A stretch of DNA of 64,000 nt from Saccharospirillum sp039982735. GTDB taxonomy: Bacteria; Pseudomonadota; Gammaproteobacteria; Pseudomonadales; Natronospirillaceae. Under the pieces are notes generated by a model that saw nothing but the letters and a program-made list of their open reading frames with translations, had not been told where the DNA came from and searched no databases. How positions within the stretch are numbered: position 1 is the first letter of the stretch; each line of letters begins with the position of its first letter. The position numbers and the translations under genes are program-made. The DNA is taken from NCBI RefSeq assembly GCF_039982735.1, contig NZ_JBDWXV010000010.1, forward strand, positions 248,001-312,000. Reading direction: 5' to 3'. Positions 1 to 9,054 of this stretch are shown here, piece by piece.

Positions 1-829
1 CTGGCACCTGAACCGCACTGATGGCAGTGAAAGCTTCATCGAAACAGGTTTCCCGCCAGGTATCGAACTGCTGGTAACGCTCAACGTTCGCCGCAAGAAC
101 ACCCTTCGGTTGCGGATCCATTGCCATCAACCTCTCCAGAGCGTGATAACGCGTCTGTCCCAAAGACAAACCCGGGAGCCTGGTCACCGGACCGTACAAA
201 GCCGGGTGCAATAAAGCGTTATAAAGCCGGGCCTTTATCGGCCAGCGCTTGTCGGTAACGGGCGCCAATACGTCCATCGGTACAGGCTGAACCCGGGCAG
301 CAACCAGGCCACCGCCCAGTAGCCCGATGGCTTTGCCACGGCCAAACGAAAAGGTGAGGTAATCGGCCTCGGTTGTTGCGGGCCGATCCGGCTCAGGAAA
401 CCACTGAGCGTTGTCTTCAATAATGGCGATTGACGAGGCTTCGGGCAGCAGCGCCCGAATAGCGCTCACGTTGGCCGCCAGCCCCAAGAAGTTGACCGCC
501 AGTATTGCCAGAGTGCTTTCATTGACCGTGGCCAACAGAGCGGCGGCATCGTATTCACTGGTGCCTTCGGCCAGATCAACCAACCGGGGGGTGTAACCCG
601 CGTAATCGGCGGCGGCGACCAAATCGGGACAGCCGTAGGCCGGTATCAATACTTCCGGGTGTGCAACCTCGGGGTGCCGCAACCGATGCTGACACAAACA
701 CCACGCCAGTGCCGCGGTACCCGACTGCAACCAGACCAGATGATGAGCGGGAAAGAGACTGGCAACATCCAAACCAGACGACCGCAACACAACCGGGTTG
801 CCGGCGGGCGGATACACGGCCCAGCTCAT
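1..829 (-). CDS. DegT/DnrJ/EryC1-like PLP aminotransferase (C-terminus cut by window edge)
   Basis: The frame is open from ATG 829 to the left edge (276 codons), so the C-terminus is missing. Translation shows SGTAAL at residues 36-41, a PAYGCPD-type segment at 63-69, EDNAQ at 138-142 and SFGRGK with Lys166, matching in order the cofactor region, the Asp that pairs with the pyridine nitrogen and the Schiff-base lysine of the DegT/DnrJ family. Members transaminate nucleotide-linked keto sugars or related substrates in surface-glycan pathways; the substrate cannot be told here. The start overlaps the stop of the upstream GT2 gene as ATGA, so the two are probably translationally coupled. The family call is fairly secure. 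Confidence 0.8.
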   Translation of the reverse strand, partial: MSWAVYPPAGNPVVLRSSGLDVASLFPAHHLVWLQSGTAALAWCLCQHRLRHPEVAHPEVLIPAYGCPDLVAAADYAGYTPRLVDLAEGTSEYDAAALLATVNESTLAILAVNFLGLAANVSAIRALLPEASSIAIIEDNAQWFPEPDRPATTEADYLTFSFGRGKAIGLLGGGLVAARVQPVPMDVLAPVTDKRWPIKARLYNALLHPALYGPVTRLPGLSLGQTRYHALERLMAMDPQPKGVLAANVERYQQFDTWRETCFDEAFTAISAVQVP

Positions 830-1980
830 CGGGCCGATGGCTTCCAGGTGGTCATGCGCGTGCCTTTGAAGTACTGAATGGCGGAATCAGCCAGGGCCAG
901 GTTCACCTGAACAAAGAAGTAAACCAGCCGCACAGCGCCGTTTTCTCGCCCACCACGACCCCAATGCCCCCAGGCTGCGATGCCATAAAACACCGCCTGC
1001 GCCACCAGGGCCAGAGTGTATATCCAGCCATCATTCGCCAGCACCAGGGTGACAATGAGTAACGCCAGCAAAAACCATGGCACGCCCCAACGCATCAGCT
1101 TGTGGCTGAAAACCTGGAATGAAAACAAACCAAACCGAACAGGGTTCAATACATCCGGGTGGCGGGCCAACCCCGTCATGCCCCGCAACACGGTCCGAAC
1201 TTTGCGGGCGTACTCACGGGAGGCATCTTTCAAATCTTCATAGTAGCCAAGGACATCAGGAGCGGTAACCGAGCGCAGCCCCAGGCGGGCACAGTTCAAG
1301 GCGGTGTTGAAATCACTCGGTGAATGGATATCCCACTGTTGGCACACCTCTGCCCGGGCGGCAAAAAACGAACCGCTCAGGCCTACCAGGCCGCCCAGTT
1401 GACTCTCCTGCTGGCGCAACCACATTTCATACTTAACGTAGGCGCCCTCGCCCGCCACTTTGCCATCTTTACTGATAAAGCGGTCTTCACTGGAGACGGC
1501 GCCTACTCTGGCATCGGCAAAATACAGGCTCAGGTTTTGCAAAGCTTCCGGGTCCATTTGGGTGGCGACATCCGAAAACACCAGCACCTCACCCTTCGCC
1601 GCCTGAATCGCCGCTAGCTGGGCGTTCTCCTTGCCCAGCCGCTGTTCAGCCCGCACCAGGCGGATGCCCTGGTCGGCGTAGCTTTTTACCAGTTCATCGG
1701 TACCGTCGTCACTGCAATCGGAAGCGACAATGAGCTCCAGCCGATCGGCCGGGTAATCCAGCGCTAGAACGTTCTGAATTTTCTGTTCGATGCGGTGTTT
1801 TTCATTGTAAACGGTGACGACAAGACTCAGAAAAGGCGGTTTGCCGGCATGGCTGTCTGGTGGTGCTATGGCTTCAGGGCGGGTAATGGCGCGCAGCACG
1901 ATCAGCGCTAGCGGATAGAGAAAATAGCTGTAAACGGCGCAGACCGACAGAAGCCAGAACAGGGCAGGTAACATGGTCAA
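826..1980 (-). CDS. Glycosyltransferase family 2, membrane-associated
   Basis: 384 residues. An N-terminal membrane segment (about 5-30) is followed by a GT-A domain: VTVYNE at 55-60, an acidic D-C-S-D-D stretch near 88-92, FSDVATQMD near 135-143 as the DxD region, and VRTVLRG near 270 in place of the Q/RxxRW region. Two to three hydrophobic helices follow at the C-terminus. This is the architecture of processive or membrane GT2 enzymes that add sugars on the cytoplasmic face. The start is supported by AAGGAG six bases upstream of the ATG. It is divergent from the GT4 gene at 2094 and overlaps the aminotransferase gene downstream by four bases. Donor and acceptor are unknown. Confidence 0.85.
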   Translation of the reverse strand: MTMLPALFWLLSVCAVYSYFLYPLALIVLRAITRPEAIAPPDSHAGKPPFLSLVVTVYNEKHRIEQKIQNVLALDYPADRLELIVASDCSDDGTDELVKSYADQGIRLVRAEQRLGKENAQLAAIQAAKGEVLVFSDVATQMDPEALQNLSLYFADARVGAVSSEDRFISKDGKVAGEGAYVKYEMWLRQQESQLGGLVGLSGSFFAARAEVCQQWDIHSPSDFNTALNCARLGLRSVTAPDVLGYYEDLKDASREYARKVRTVLRGMTGLARHPDVLNPVRFGLFSFQVFSHKLMRWGVPWFLLALLIVTLVLANDGWIYTLALVAQAVFYGIAAWGHWGRGGRENGAVRLVYFFVQVNLALADSAIQYFKGTRMTTWKPSAR

Positions 1981-2030
1981 CTCCTTGGACCAGGGTGGTA
2001 ACGATTAGCCATAAAGACCGGGAAAGGCGC

Positions 2031-2059
2031 TTTAAACACAGCCTTCCCTGATGCATAAT
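2031..2059 (+). promoter_or_regulatory. Candidate sigma-70 promoter for the GT4 gene
   Basis: TTTAAA (2031-2036) and CATAAT (2054-2059) are separated by 17 bases and lie 35 bases upstream of the ATG at 2094. They match 4/6 and 5/6 of the consensus. The site is in the 113-base gap between divergent glycosyltransferase genes. Read by eye only. Confidence 0.35.
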
Positions 2060-2093
2060 GCACCACAGTATAACCAACACGGATGTTGAGTAC

Positions 2094-3191
2094 ATGTCGA
2101 TTTCCCGATCCACAGAAAAGATCCGGGTCCTGCATATTGTTTCAGGAGACCTTTGGGCGGGCGCCGAAGCCCAGGCCTATGCCCTGATCAAACAACTCAG
2201 TAAAGACTGCACCGTAGCTGCCGTTCTGATGAACGAAGGCGAACTCGCCTCCCGCCTTCGCGCTATCGACATCCCCGTTACCGTATTAGACGAGACACGC
2301 TGCTCTGCCTGGCAACTGTTCCAGGGCATTCGCCGGGCCATAAAGGCATTTAAGCCAACCGTCATTCACACCCACCGCCAAAAAGAGAACATTCTCGGCA
2401 GCCTGGCCAACCTGACCACCCTGCGCGCCCGCTGTGTGCGCACCGTACACGGCGCCAGCGAATTCAATGGCGGCCTGAAAACAGGCATTCAGCGCTGGAT
2501 AGACCACGCCTGCGGCCGCTGGCTGCAAGACGGCGTTATCGTCGTTTCCCGGGAACTGATGGACAAGCTAAAAAGCCAATACGGTGCACAACGCCTCTAT
2601 TGCGTGCCCAACGGCGTCGACCTCGAAGAGCTGACCGAACAGGCCAACGCCGGCACCGACCTGGTGTTTGAACCCGGCTGCATCCACATCGCCATCATCG
2701 GCCGCCTGGTACCGGTAAAACGAGTAGACCTGTTCCTGGAAGCCGCCCGGCTTGTTCTGGACCAATCAAACCAATACCGCTTTCACATCGTTGGAAATGG
2801 CCCGTTAGAGGCCACACTTAAAGCCCAGGCCAGCTCACTGAACCTGGCCGAACCTCAAGTTCAATTCCATGGCCACCGAAACGACATTCCCGCGATTATT
2901 CAGGCGTGCGATGCCGTTGTGTTGTGTTCAGACCATGAAGGCATGCCGATGGTTGCGCTGGAGACGCTGGCGCTTTCGAAACTGTTGATTTCAACCGATA
3001 CCGTGCGGCTCTTCCATAATGGTATAGACCCTGGCTTCGATCCTGCTCCCCAATCGCCAGCTGGACTATCCAGCGCGCTTCTAAGCCTGCAGGGCAATCC
3101 ATCGACTTCAAAAAACACAACCGCGTCTCGGTTTAGCCTTACGAGCATTCAATGCGCACAAAAAACACTGGGTATTTACAGCTATGAGTAA
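2094..3191 (+). CDS. Glycosyltransferase family 4 (GT-B fold)
   Basis: 365 residues from ATG 2094; an in-frame ATG at 2058 would add 12 residues but lies on the likely -10 element. The N-terminal half begins with VLHIVSGDLWAGAEAQA, the Rossmann start with the GGAE-like acceptor loop. The C-terminal half has IGRLVPVKRVDLF (donor-binding start), VQFHGHRNDI and an EGMPMVALE stretch, which is the E-x7-E nucleotide-sugar motif of GT4 enzymes. It transfers a sugar from a nucleotide donor to the growing glycan; identity unknown. It is the last gene of the GC-rich left flank: base composition drops just after its stop. Its stop overlaps a small ORF at 3184. Confidence 0.85.
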   Translation: MSISRSTEKIRVLHIVSGDLWAGAEAQAYALIKQLSKDCTVAAVLMNEGELASRLRAIDIPVTVLDETRCSAWQLFQGIRRAIKAFKPTVIHTHRQKENILGSLANLTTLRARCVRTVHGASEFNGGLKTGIQRWIDHACGRWLQDGVIVVSRELMDKLKSQYGAQRLYCVPNGVDLEELTEQANAGTDLVFEPGCIHIAIIGRLVPVKRVDLFLEAARLVLDQSNQYRFHIVGNGPLEATLKAQASSLNLAEPQVQFHGHRNDIPAIIQACDAVVLCSDHEGMPMVALETLALSKLLISTDTVRLFHNGIDPGFDPAPQSPAGLSSALLSLQGNPSTSKNTTASRFSLTSIQCAQKTLGIYSYE

Positions 3192-3324
3192 CACACCTAC
3201 GCTCAGCGTTATTCCCTGGTCCCGCAGGAAATTCGATTCTCTCGCCGTAGAGATTTCTCAACTCGTTCACTGTGAAGTCAAACGATCAACTAGAATGACC
3301 CGGCTTTGGACAATAACACCATGA
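3184..3324 (+). CDS. Possible 46-residue micro-ORF coupled to the GT4 gene
   Basis: ATG 3184 overlaps the GT4 stop (ATGAGTAA), and the TGA at 3322 overlaps the next small ORF as ATGA. The product starts MSNTPTLSVIPWSRR and has no membrane segment or motif that I recognise. It may be a real small protein, or the leftover N-terminus of a gene cut off where the AT-rich block begins. The tandem overlaps favour some translational role, but the length gives little statistical support. Confidence 0.3.
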   Translation: MSNTPTLSVIPWSRRKFDSLAVEISQLVHCEVKRSTRMTRLWTITP

Positions 3325-3437
3325 GTAGTTTTTCTAGCCTATTTAAATCACATGGACGCACTATATCAACGCCGTTTACTGTCTCCATGTGCTCTGAAAA
3401 TTTAGAAAACAATTATACCTACGAAGGACCGTTATGA
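3321..3437 (+). CDS. Possible 38-residue micro-ORF linking to the ABC transporter
   Basis: This ORF starts inside the stop of the preceding micro-ORF (ATGA at 3321). It ends with TGA 3435-3437, which overlaps the ABC transporter start ATG 3434 (TTATGATC). The product is Ser-rich and polar with no recognisable domain. If translated, ribosomes would be handed from the GT4 gene through two micro-ORFs to the ABC gene. The ABC gene also has its own GAAGGA ribosome-binding site inside this ORF, so coupling is not required. Confidence 0.25.
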   Translation: MSSFSSLFKSHGRTISTPFTVSMCSENLENNYTYEGPL

Positions 3438-5254
3438 TCTTTTACAAAGCACTGTTTAGGTTGACCGGGCAAGAAAACCGGATGAGATTAGTTCTTTTAC
3501 AATTTATTTTTCTGGTTACAGCACTCTTTCAAGTGGCAGGTATCGCATCGATCGCTCCCTTCATAACAATGGTCAGCAACCCCGAGTCAATACAAACCAG
3601 CGCTCTACTATCTTTCTTATACTCAGCATATCCTTTTGAGTCTACTACTCATTTCATGATTATCTATGCACTCGGTGTAGTATTACTATTAATAGCAAGT
3701 AACGGCATCTCGTCATACAGTCTATGGAAGCTTTTTCAGGTATCCATGAAATTAGGTGCCCATGTTCAACGAACCGTCTACAATAGCTACCTACGAAACG
3801 ACTACACCTTTTTTGCCATGAACAATAGCAGCCGGTTAATCTCTCAAATCACTCAAGAGATACCTAGAATGGTTTATATGGTGGTTCAACCATTACTCAC
3901 CCTGGTATCACAACTGTTCATAGCCACACTGATAATATTAGGTTTGTTAATTATAGATATTGAGATCGCATTGATTGCCACCTCAATCGTGGTGATCGTA
4001 TACTTCCTTATTTTCAAAATTATTCGAGCAAAAGTAGTAGATTATGGCCGCCTTATAACTATTCTAAATCGAAATAAATTAAAGTACTTAGATGAAAGCA
4101 TTGCTGGTGTAAAAGAAGTAAAACTTAAAGGAAATGAAGAGTATTACAAATTAGCATTAGACAGCGTAACACGGCGTGGCCTTTCTGCCTCAGCCTATAT
4201 TTCACTTGCTGGTGACTTACCAAGATTTGTTGTGGAAACAGTCGTATTCTCGTCAATCCTAGGCTTATCAATATACATTCTTTTGACTTCGGGGACTGCT
4301 AGTGACGCATTAAGTATCATCAGCTTGTATGCTATGGCAGGGTACAAGCTCCTTCCTGCAGCTCAAGCAATATACAAAGCTTACTCACAAATAAAGGCCA
4401 ATGGGTCTGTGGTACTAGAAATTGATGAAGAAATCGAGAGGAGTAAGAGACACATCAGTTTGCTCAAGAACCTGGGAGACTGCGCCGCACCAGATGGTGA
4501 TGTTAGTTTCGAAAAGGTTACTTTCCACTACCCCGAGTCAACTGAACCTGCGTTAAGCGACTGTAGCTTTACCATTAAGTCTAACGAAATTACAGCATTT
4601 GTTGGATCATCCGGTGCAGGAAAAAGTACTGCCATTGATATATTGCTTGGATTAATGCTTCCAGAGCAAGGTAAAGTATTGGTTGGTAACACTCCGCTGG
4701 ATCAGAGTAACATAAAAGCGTGGCGACAGAAGATTGGATATGTAGCGCAGGATATTTTCATACTTGATGCATCCTTCAAAGAAAATATAGCTTTCGGTGT
4801 TGCTGAGGATGATGTGGATTTTGATAGACTCGTGCAGGTTGCTAAGATGGCCAACATCTATGAATTCGTTTGCCAGTGTGAAGGGCGATTTGATTTCAGG
4901 CTGGGGGAACGAGGAGCTCGCTTAAGTGGCGGCCAGAAGCAAAGAGTCGGTATTGCTCGAGCACTTTACAAAGACCCTGCTATTTTGGTATTTGATGAGG
5001 CTACCAGTGCTCTCGATAATGTTACCGAAAGATTAATAATGAATGACATACTAGATTTAGCTAAAACAAGAACTATTGTAATGATCGCGCATCGCCTTTC
5101 TACCGTTGAGAAAGCAGACAATATCCTCGTTTTTAGTAGCGGCAGGGTAAAAGCTTCCGGGAGATACTACCAGTTAGTATCTAAGTCTGAAGACTTTCAA
5201 TTGCTCATTAAAGCGGGAAAAACAAATCCAAATGATACACAAAAAACAGTATAA
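3434..5254 (+). CDS. ABC exporter, fused permease-ATPase (PglK/MsbA-like lipid-linked glycan flippase)
   Basis: 606 residues. An N-terminal transmembrane domain (about six helices, residues 20-330) is followed by a nucleotide-binding domain. Walker A is G391-SSGAGKS398, the signature LSGGQKQR starts at 497, Walker B with D-loop is ILVFDEATSALD at 517-528, and the switch His is in MIAHRLST. One-chain half-transporters of this kind act as homodimers in the inner membrane; in glycan loci they often flip lipid-linked oligosaccharides, as PglK does. No Wzx-type flippase is seen elsewhere in the window, so this is the best candidate for the EPS repeat-unit flippase, although that is an inference. 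GAAGGA precedes the ATG by six bases. Confidence 0.85.
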   Translation: MIFYKALFRLTGQENRMRLVLLQFIFLVTALFQVAGIASIAPFITMVSNPESIQTSALLSFLYSAYPFESTTHFMIIYALGVVLLLIASNGISSYSLWKLFQVSMKLGAHVQRTVYNSYLRNDYTFFAMNNSSRLISQITQEIPRMVYMVVQPLLTLVSQLFIATLIILGLLIIDIEIALIATSIVVIVYFLIFKIIRAKVVDYGRLITILNRNKLKYLDESIAGVKEVKLKGNEEYYKLALDSVTRRGLSASAYISLAGDLPRFVVETVVFSSILGLSIYILLTSGTASDALSIISLYAMAGYKLLPAAQAIYKAYSQIKANGSVVLEIDEEIERSKRHISLLKNLGDCAAPDGDVSFEKVTFHYPESTEPALSDCSFTIKSNEITAFVGSSGAGKSTAIDILLGLMLPEQGKVLVGNTPLDQSNIKAWRQKIGYVAQDIFILDASFKENIAFGVAEDDVDFDRLVQVAKMANIYEFVCQCEGRFDFRLGERGARLSGGQKQRVGIARALYKDPAILVFDEATSALDNVTERLIMNDILDLAKTRTIVMIAHRLSTVEKADNILVFSSGRVKASGRYYQLVSKSEDFQLLIKAGKTNPNDTQKTV

Positions 5255-5285
5255 ACTTGTTCCTAGAAATGATCTATTGCTCTTG

Positions 5286-5291
5286 TATAAT
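5286..5291 (+). promoter_or_regulatory. Possible -10 element (TATAAT) before the pyruvyl transferase gene
   Basis: A perfect TATAAT hexamer lies in the 132-base gap between the ABC gene and the TTG start at 5387. The -35 position has only a weak match, so this could be chance in AT-rich DNA. Confidence 0.25.
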
Positions 5292-5386
5292 AAAAATCAA
5301 ACATTTAGAAATCAGACTTATATTCGATGCCACAATATTTTTATGACTATGACCAATAACATTTTAAGAAGACAAGTGAGGTTTCC

Positions 5387-6601
5387 TTGAGCACTGAATA
5401 TAGCACTACGAAAAAAATCGGCTTGAGAATCGGTATCGTATCTCTCTATGGATGGCTAAAACTATGGGATAATTACGGTACACTTTTACAGAACTTTGCA
5501 CTGCAGAAATTTCTTCAGCAGCGTGGTCACACAACTTTTTGGATTAGAACGCGACCTACACCGCAAGATCAAAGCAAGTGGAAGCAATTATATTCTAAAA
5601 TTCTATCTAATTTGCGCAGTGTAATCAGATTTCTGTTAACACCAATACTTGGAATTTCTGGCTCGAAGCGACTCTCCAATTTCAATAAACGAAACCCACG
5701 CTACTTTAGTGAGTTTATGACTCGCCATGTTTCGACTACACCCCAAGAATTTACACTGGCCGAATTAGTAGACAAGCCTCCAATGGTAGACGCTTTAATT
5801 GTAGGGAGTGACCAAGTATGGAGAGAAGTCACTAAGCTTAATTTCCTCGGGTTTGGCCCACGGCAAATACGTAGAATCGCCTATGCGGTTAGCGCACCTT
5901 GGCCTGTTCTTGATAATAACTGGTTTCAGAGCGCTATTCAGTTCACTTCAAAATTAGATGCAGTGTCTGTACGCGAAGCCGAAGGGCTTTCAGTTTGTGA
6001 TAAGTTAAATATAAAAGATGCAATTCATGTAATAGATCCAGTGCTACTCCTTAAAGCTGAGCAGTATCTGGATGTTGTCCAACAGGATAGCGAGGATCGG
6101 ACTTTTTCAAATCCGTTCATGCTCGGCTATTTCGTAAATATCAATACTATTCATAAAATTCCCTGGCAGCCTACTGTCGATTTCGCCAAAACAAATAAAT
6201 ATGATCTTCGCGTTGTACCAATGCAAGGAGCAGAGCTTGTTATACCAAAAGAAAATATATTCACTCCTTCGCCTTCAGCATGGTTAAACGCATTCCATAA
6301 AGCTGAATGTGTGGTTACGAATTCATACCACGGTGCACTTTTTGCTATCGTTATGAGAAAGCCTTTTCTAGTATTTCTTCAAGATGGAGTTAAATCACAT
6401 GAAAACTGTAGATTTACCTCAGCGCTTGAGCCACTTGGCCTTAGTGACCGAATTTTAGCTTATGACACATGGAACGCTATAACACCTGAAGACCTTTCTA
6501 ACAGAATGTCAGGTTCAATAGACTGGAAAACGGTAGAAATAGCACTTAATAAATGGAGAGATATTTCATCGAAATTCCTTGATACGGGTCTGCAACCTTA
6601 A
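5387..6601 (+). CDS. Polysaccharide pyruvyl transferase family protein
   Basis: 404 residues starting at TTG 5387, preceded by GTGAGG. It has an early WDNYGTLLQNFALQ segment, ALIVGSDQVWRE near residue 140, and CVVTNSYHGALFAIVMRKPF near residue 310. This is the pattern of the polysaccharide pyruvyl transferase (CsaB/WcaK) superfamily, where the SxHG segment lies in the donor-binding half. The family adds pyruvate ketals to sugars using phosphoenolpyruvate, but many members in variable glycan loci have unproven reactions. It is convergent with the GT4 gene at 6693 and shares a hairpin terminator with it. A second superfamily member lies at 9055-9891. Confidence 0.8.
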   Translation: MSTEYSTTKKIGLRIGIVSLYGWLKLWDNYGTLLQNFALQKFLQQRGHTTFWIRTRPTPQDQSKWKQLYSKILSNLRSVIRFLLTPILGISGSKRLSNFNKRNPRYFSEFMTRHVSTTPQEFTLAELVDKPPMVDALIVGSDQVWREVTKLNFLGFGPRQIRRIAYAVSAPWPVLDNNWFQSAIQFTSKLDAVSVREAEGLSVCDKLNIKDAIHVIDPVLLLKAEQYLDVVQQDSEDRTFSNPFMLGYFVNINTIHKIPWQPTVDFAKTNKYDLRVVPMQGAELVIPKENIFTPSPSAWLNAFHKAECVVTNSYHGALFAIVMRKPFLVFLQDGVKSHENCRFTSALEPLGLSDRILAYDTWNAITPEDLSNRMSGSIDWKTVEIALNKWRDISSKFLDTGLQP

Positions 6602-6605
6602 TATT

Positions 6606-6651
6606 TTTTTGAATTTCGATCCAAATATGAACTTGGGCCGAAATTCAAAAA
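6606..6651. terminator. Bidirectional intrinsic terminator
   Basis: A perfect 13-base inverted repeat (arms 6606-6618 and 6639-6651, TTTTTGAATTTCG and its complement) encloses a 20-base loop. Each arm ends in a run of T on its own strand. It sits between the convergent genes ending at 6601 and 6693, so it can end transcripts from both sides. Confidence 0.7.
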
Positions 6652-6692
6652 TCACCTATTAATTTAGTTCATTAAGGTATAATATTTTAAGA

Positions 6693-7841
6693 TTAAACAT
6701 GCGCTTTTATAATAGAGATTAAAGCCATGTTCGTATTGCTAAGATTATATTCTGTTTCAACAATCTTTTGCGCATTAGCGCTTAGTCTATAACGTAAATT
6801 ATCATCATTAATAACTTTTTCTAACTTTTCGCATGCTGAGCTAACATCTCTTTCTTTATAGACTAAACCACTTACATTATCAGTTATTGAAGCACAAACT
6901 GATGGATTATCGGGGACCAGAGTTGCAAGACCTGCACTCATGTATTCTATGATAGAGAGTGAATAGCCAACTTCGCCTCTGGAAGCCTGAATACCAATAT
7001 GGCACGATTGAACTATCTTTCTGACATCATTGCGCACCCCAGCATAGATGAATTTTTTATTTAGACCATAACTAGCGCTTAGCTTCTTAAAATGGTCTAT
7101 ATCAGGGCCATCGCCACAATAAAGAAAGTATATATTATTCAATTCTCTTTTGTTAATTAAATAATTGGCACACTCAATAATAAAATCAATTCCTTTGTAT
7201 GTACTAGCTCGTCCTGACGTAAAAATTATTATTGCGCCAGTTGGAATATTGAATTCTGAAAACGCATAGCTACGCAATTCCGGATTTTTACCTATTGGTA
7301 TAATTCCATTTGGAGCAACATAAATTTTTGATGCAGGTATACAACTCGAATATAAATGCCTATCCCTCACATAATTTGTAACAGCTATTACTGAATCAGC
7401 AGTAAACGCCGGGAGTGTATTTTTGATTTTTTTAAATTTTCTTTTCGTATATCTCGGGATATCCCTTCTCCCTGGTGTATGATCATGAACTATAATGCTT
7501 CTAACACCAAGCAGCCTGAAAAGAATATAACGAAAACTAAAGTAAGGCCTGTCAGTCAAGTAAATGCAGTTAATATTGTTTTGTTTAATGAACGACAACA
7601 AACGCAGAATACCTTTAAAACTAGCATCATTATAATTAAGCTCTATACAATTTATTGACGATGACGAGATTGATTCAGGTAGTTTTGATAACGTAGGATA
7701 GATTAAGAAACATTGTTTTCCTGACCTATCTGCCAGCAATGAAATTTGTACCCAGAAATTTTCCATTAACCACCAAGCGTAACCAACATCTGACCGCCAG
7801 TTCGCCACTAACATTACATTTTTCTCTGATCTTTCTTTCAT
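6693..7841 (-). CDS. Glycosyltransferase family 4
   Basis: 382 residues. The N-terminal half is divergent, with a VGYAWWLMENFW segment near 19-30. IVHDHTPGRRDIPRYTK near residues 117-133 resembles the acceptor side of GT4 enzymes. The C-terminal half is clear: VAPNGI near 180, FTSGRASTYKGIDFII (donor site start), FIYAGVRNDVRKI and GEVGYSLSIIEYMSAGLATLVP, which carries the E-x7-E-like region. It probably adds one sugar of the repeat unit at the inner face of the membrane. Very AT-rich, like its neighbours. It shares the terminator at 6606-6651 with the convergent gene. Confidence 0.8.
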   Translation of the reverse strand: MKERSEKNVMLVANWRSDVGYAWWLMENFWVQISLLADRSGKQCFLIYPTLSKLPESISSSSINCIELNYNDASFKGILRLLSFIKQNNINCIYLTDRPYFSFRYILFRLLGVRSIIVHDHTPGRRDIPRYTKRKFKKIKNTLPAFTADSVIAVTNYVRDRHLYSSCIPASKIYVAPNGIIPIGKNPELRSYAFSEFNIPTGAIIIFTSGRASTYKGIDFIIECANYLINKRELNNIYFLYCGDGPDIDHFKKLSASYGLNKKFIYAGVRNDVRKIVQSCHIGIQASRGEVGYSLSIIEYMSAGLATLVPDNPSVCASITDNVSGLVYKERDVSSACEKLEKVINDDNLRYRLSANAQKIVETEYNLSNTNMALISIIKAHV

Positions 7842-7969
7842 AGATAATCCTTCATCGCGCCTTTCTTCCTACTGAATAGCTTGTCAATTTTCTAATTGAA
7901 TGTCCATAATGAGATTATTATTTAAAGAATAACAACTTCTTTTATAAAATGAGTACAACATATATAGTA

Positions 7970-8869
7970 CTACCAACGACCAATTAATTCCCCTATTATC
8001 TGTCTTAACCGTGGCGATCTCGGATGGATTCTTAGCGGCCACTCATAAAAAGATAATACCAAATATTTAGCTGCTAACAAATAACTTCCAGCTCTTCTAC
8101 TAAAAACGTAACAATTAAACAGAGATGCTGCTTTGGCTTTTTTTCTAAGTTTTTTGTCTTTGATTCTCGCATTAAGCGTCGCTCTAGTTTGCTCAGTCAG
8201 TTTGACCATTTGACGCCACGGCGGTCTATGAGTTCTGACTTCATCATGCATTCGAACTTGAACCAACCTCTTCTGAGGGTTAATAACTTTAAAATGCTCA
8301 CTTATTCTAATCCACATGTCCCAGTCTTCTAGCAATATCAACTGATCGTCAAAAAACCCTACTTTTTTGAAAACCTCCTTTTTACAAATAGCTATTGGAC
8401 TAGAGCCAGAGAATGCAAATAAACCGATAGCTAAATCTTCATATCGTGGAAATTCTGGCGGCAATTTGGGCCTATCAGCCACTTCTCCTGAAGCTTTTAC
8501 ATATTCATATCCCCCACCAACCAAGCCAACGTTATCACTATAATCAAACCATGGAATTTGGGTTTCTATTTTTTTTGGTAACCATAGATCATCGGAGTCA
8601 AGAAATGCAATATAGTCACCCTTTGCAACTCTAATTCCAGTATTTCTTGCTGCAGAATGACCCATGTTTTTATCATGGCGTACTATTTTAATCGGACCAT
8701 CAATGTCTGCCAGTGCTTGTTTAATATCTTCACTAGACCCATCATCAATTACAATAACCTCAAGAACAGGATATGACTGATTTAGTACGCTTGACACCGC
8801 TTCTCGAAGGTAGTTTGAACGGTTAAGTGTAGGGATAACTGCTGATACAGTTTTTCCTTTCTGTTTCAT
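7970..8869 (-). CDS. Glycosyltransferase family 2
   Basis: 299 residues with a standard GT-A start: VSAVIPTLNRSNYL, a switch to VIVIDDGSSED, and AFLDSDDLWLPKK carrying the metal-binding DxD. LILLEDWDMWIRIS follows as the ED acceptor motif. No membrane segment is seen, so it is a soluble or peripheral enzyme acting in the cytoplasm. About 100 basic, low-complexity residues form the C-terminal part. It is separated from the GT4 gene downstream by 128 AT-rich bases and from the pyruvyl transferase-like gene upstream by 185. Specificity unknown. Confidence 0.85.
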   Translation of the reverse strand: MKQKGKTVSAVIPTLNRSNYLREAVSSVLNQSYPVLEVIVIDDGSSEDIKQALADIDGPIKIVRHDKNMGHSAARNTGIRVAKGDYIAFLDSDDLWLPKKIETQIPWFDYSDNVGLVGGGYEYVKASGEVADRPKLPPEFPRYEDLAIGLFAFSGSSPIAICKKEVFKKVGFFDDQLILLEDWDMWIRISEHFKVINPQKRLVQVRMHDEVRTHRPPWRQMVKLTEQTRATLNARIKDKKLRKKAKAASLFNCYVFSRRAGSYLLAAKYLVLSFYEWPLRIHPRSPRLRQIIGELIGRW

Positions 8870-9054
8870 ACCATCTCTCTTAATTCCTTTTGGAATAGCT
8901 AAATAAAGTAATCACTATTATCGGATATAAAAATCACTGTTTTACTGGATTTATTAGGCGTCCAAACTTTTGCAGCTACCTAAACCCTTTCCACATGCTA
9001 ACTAAGTATCTTTAATTAGCCATAAACCAACTTACCACAAAGACAGCAGGCTCA

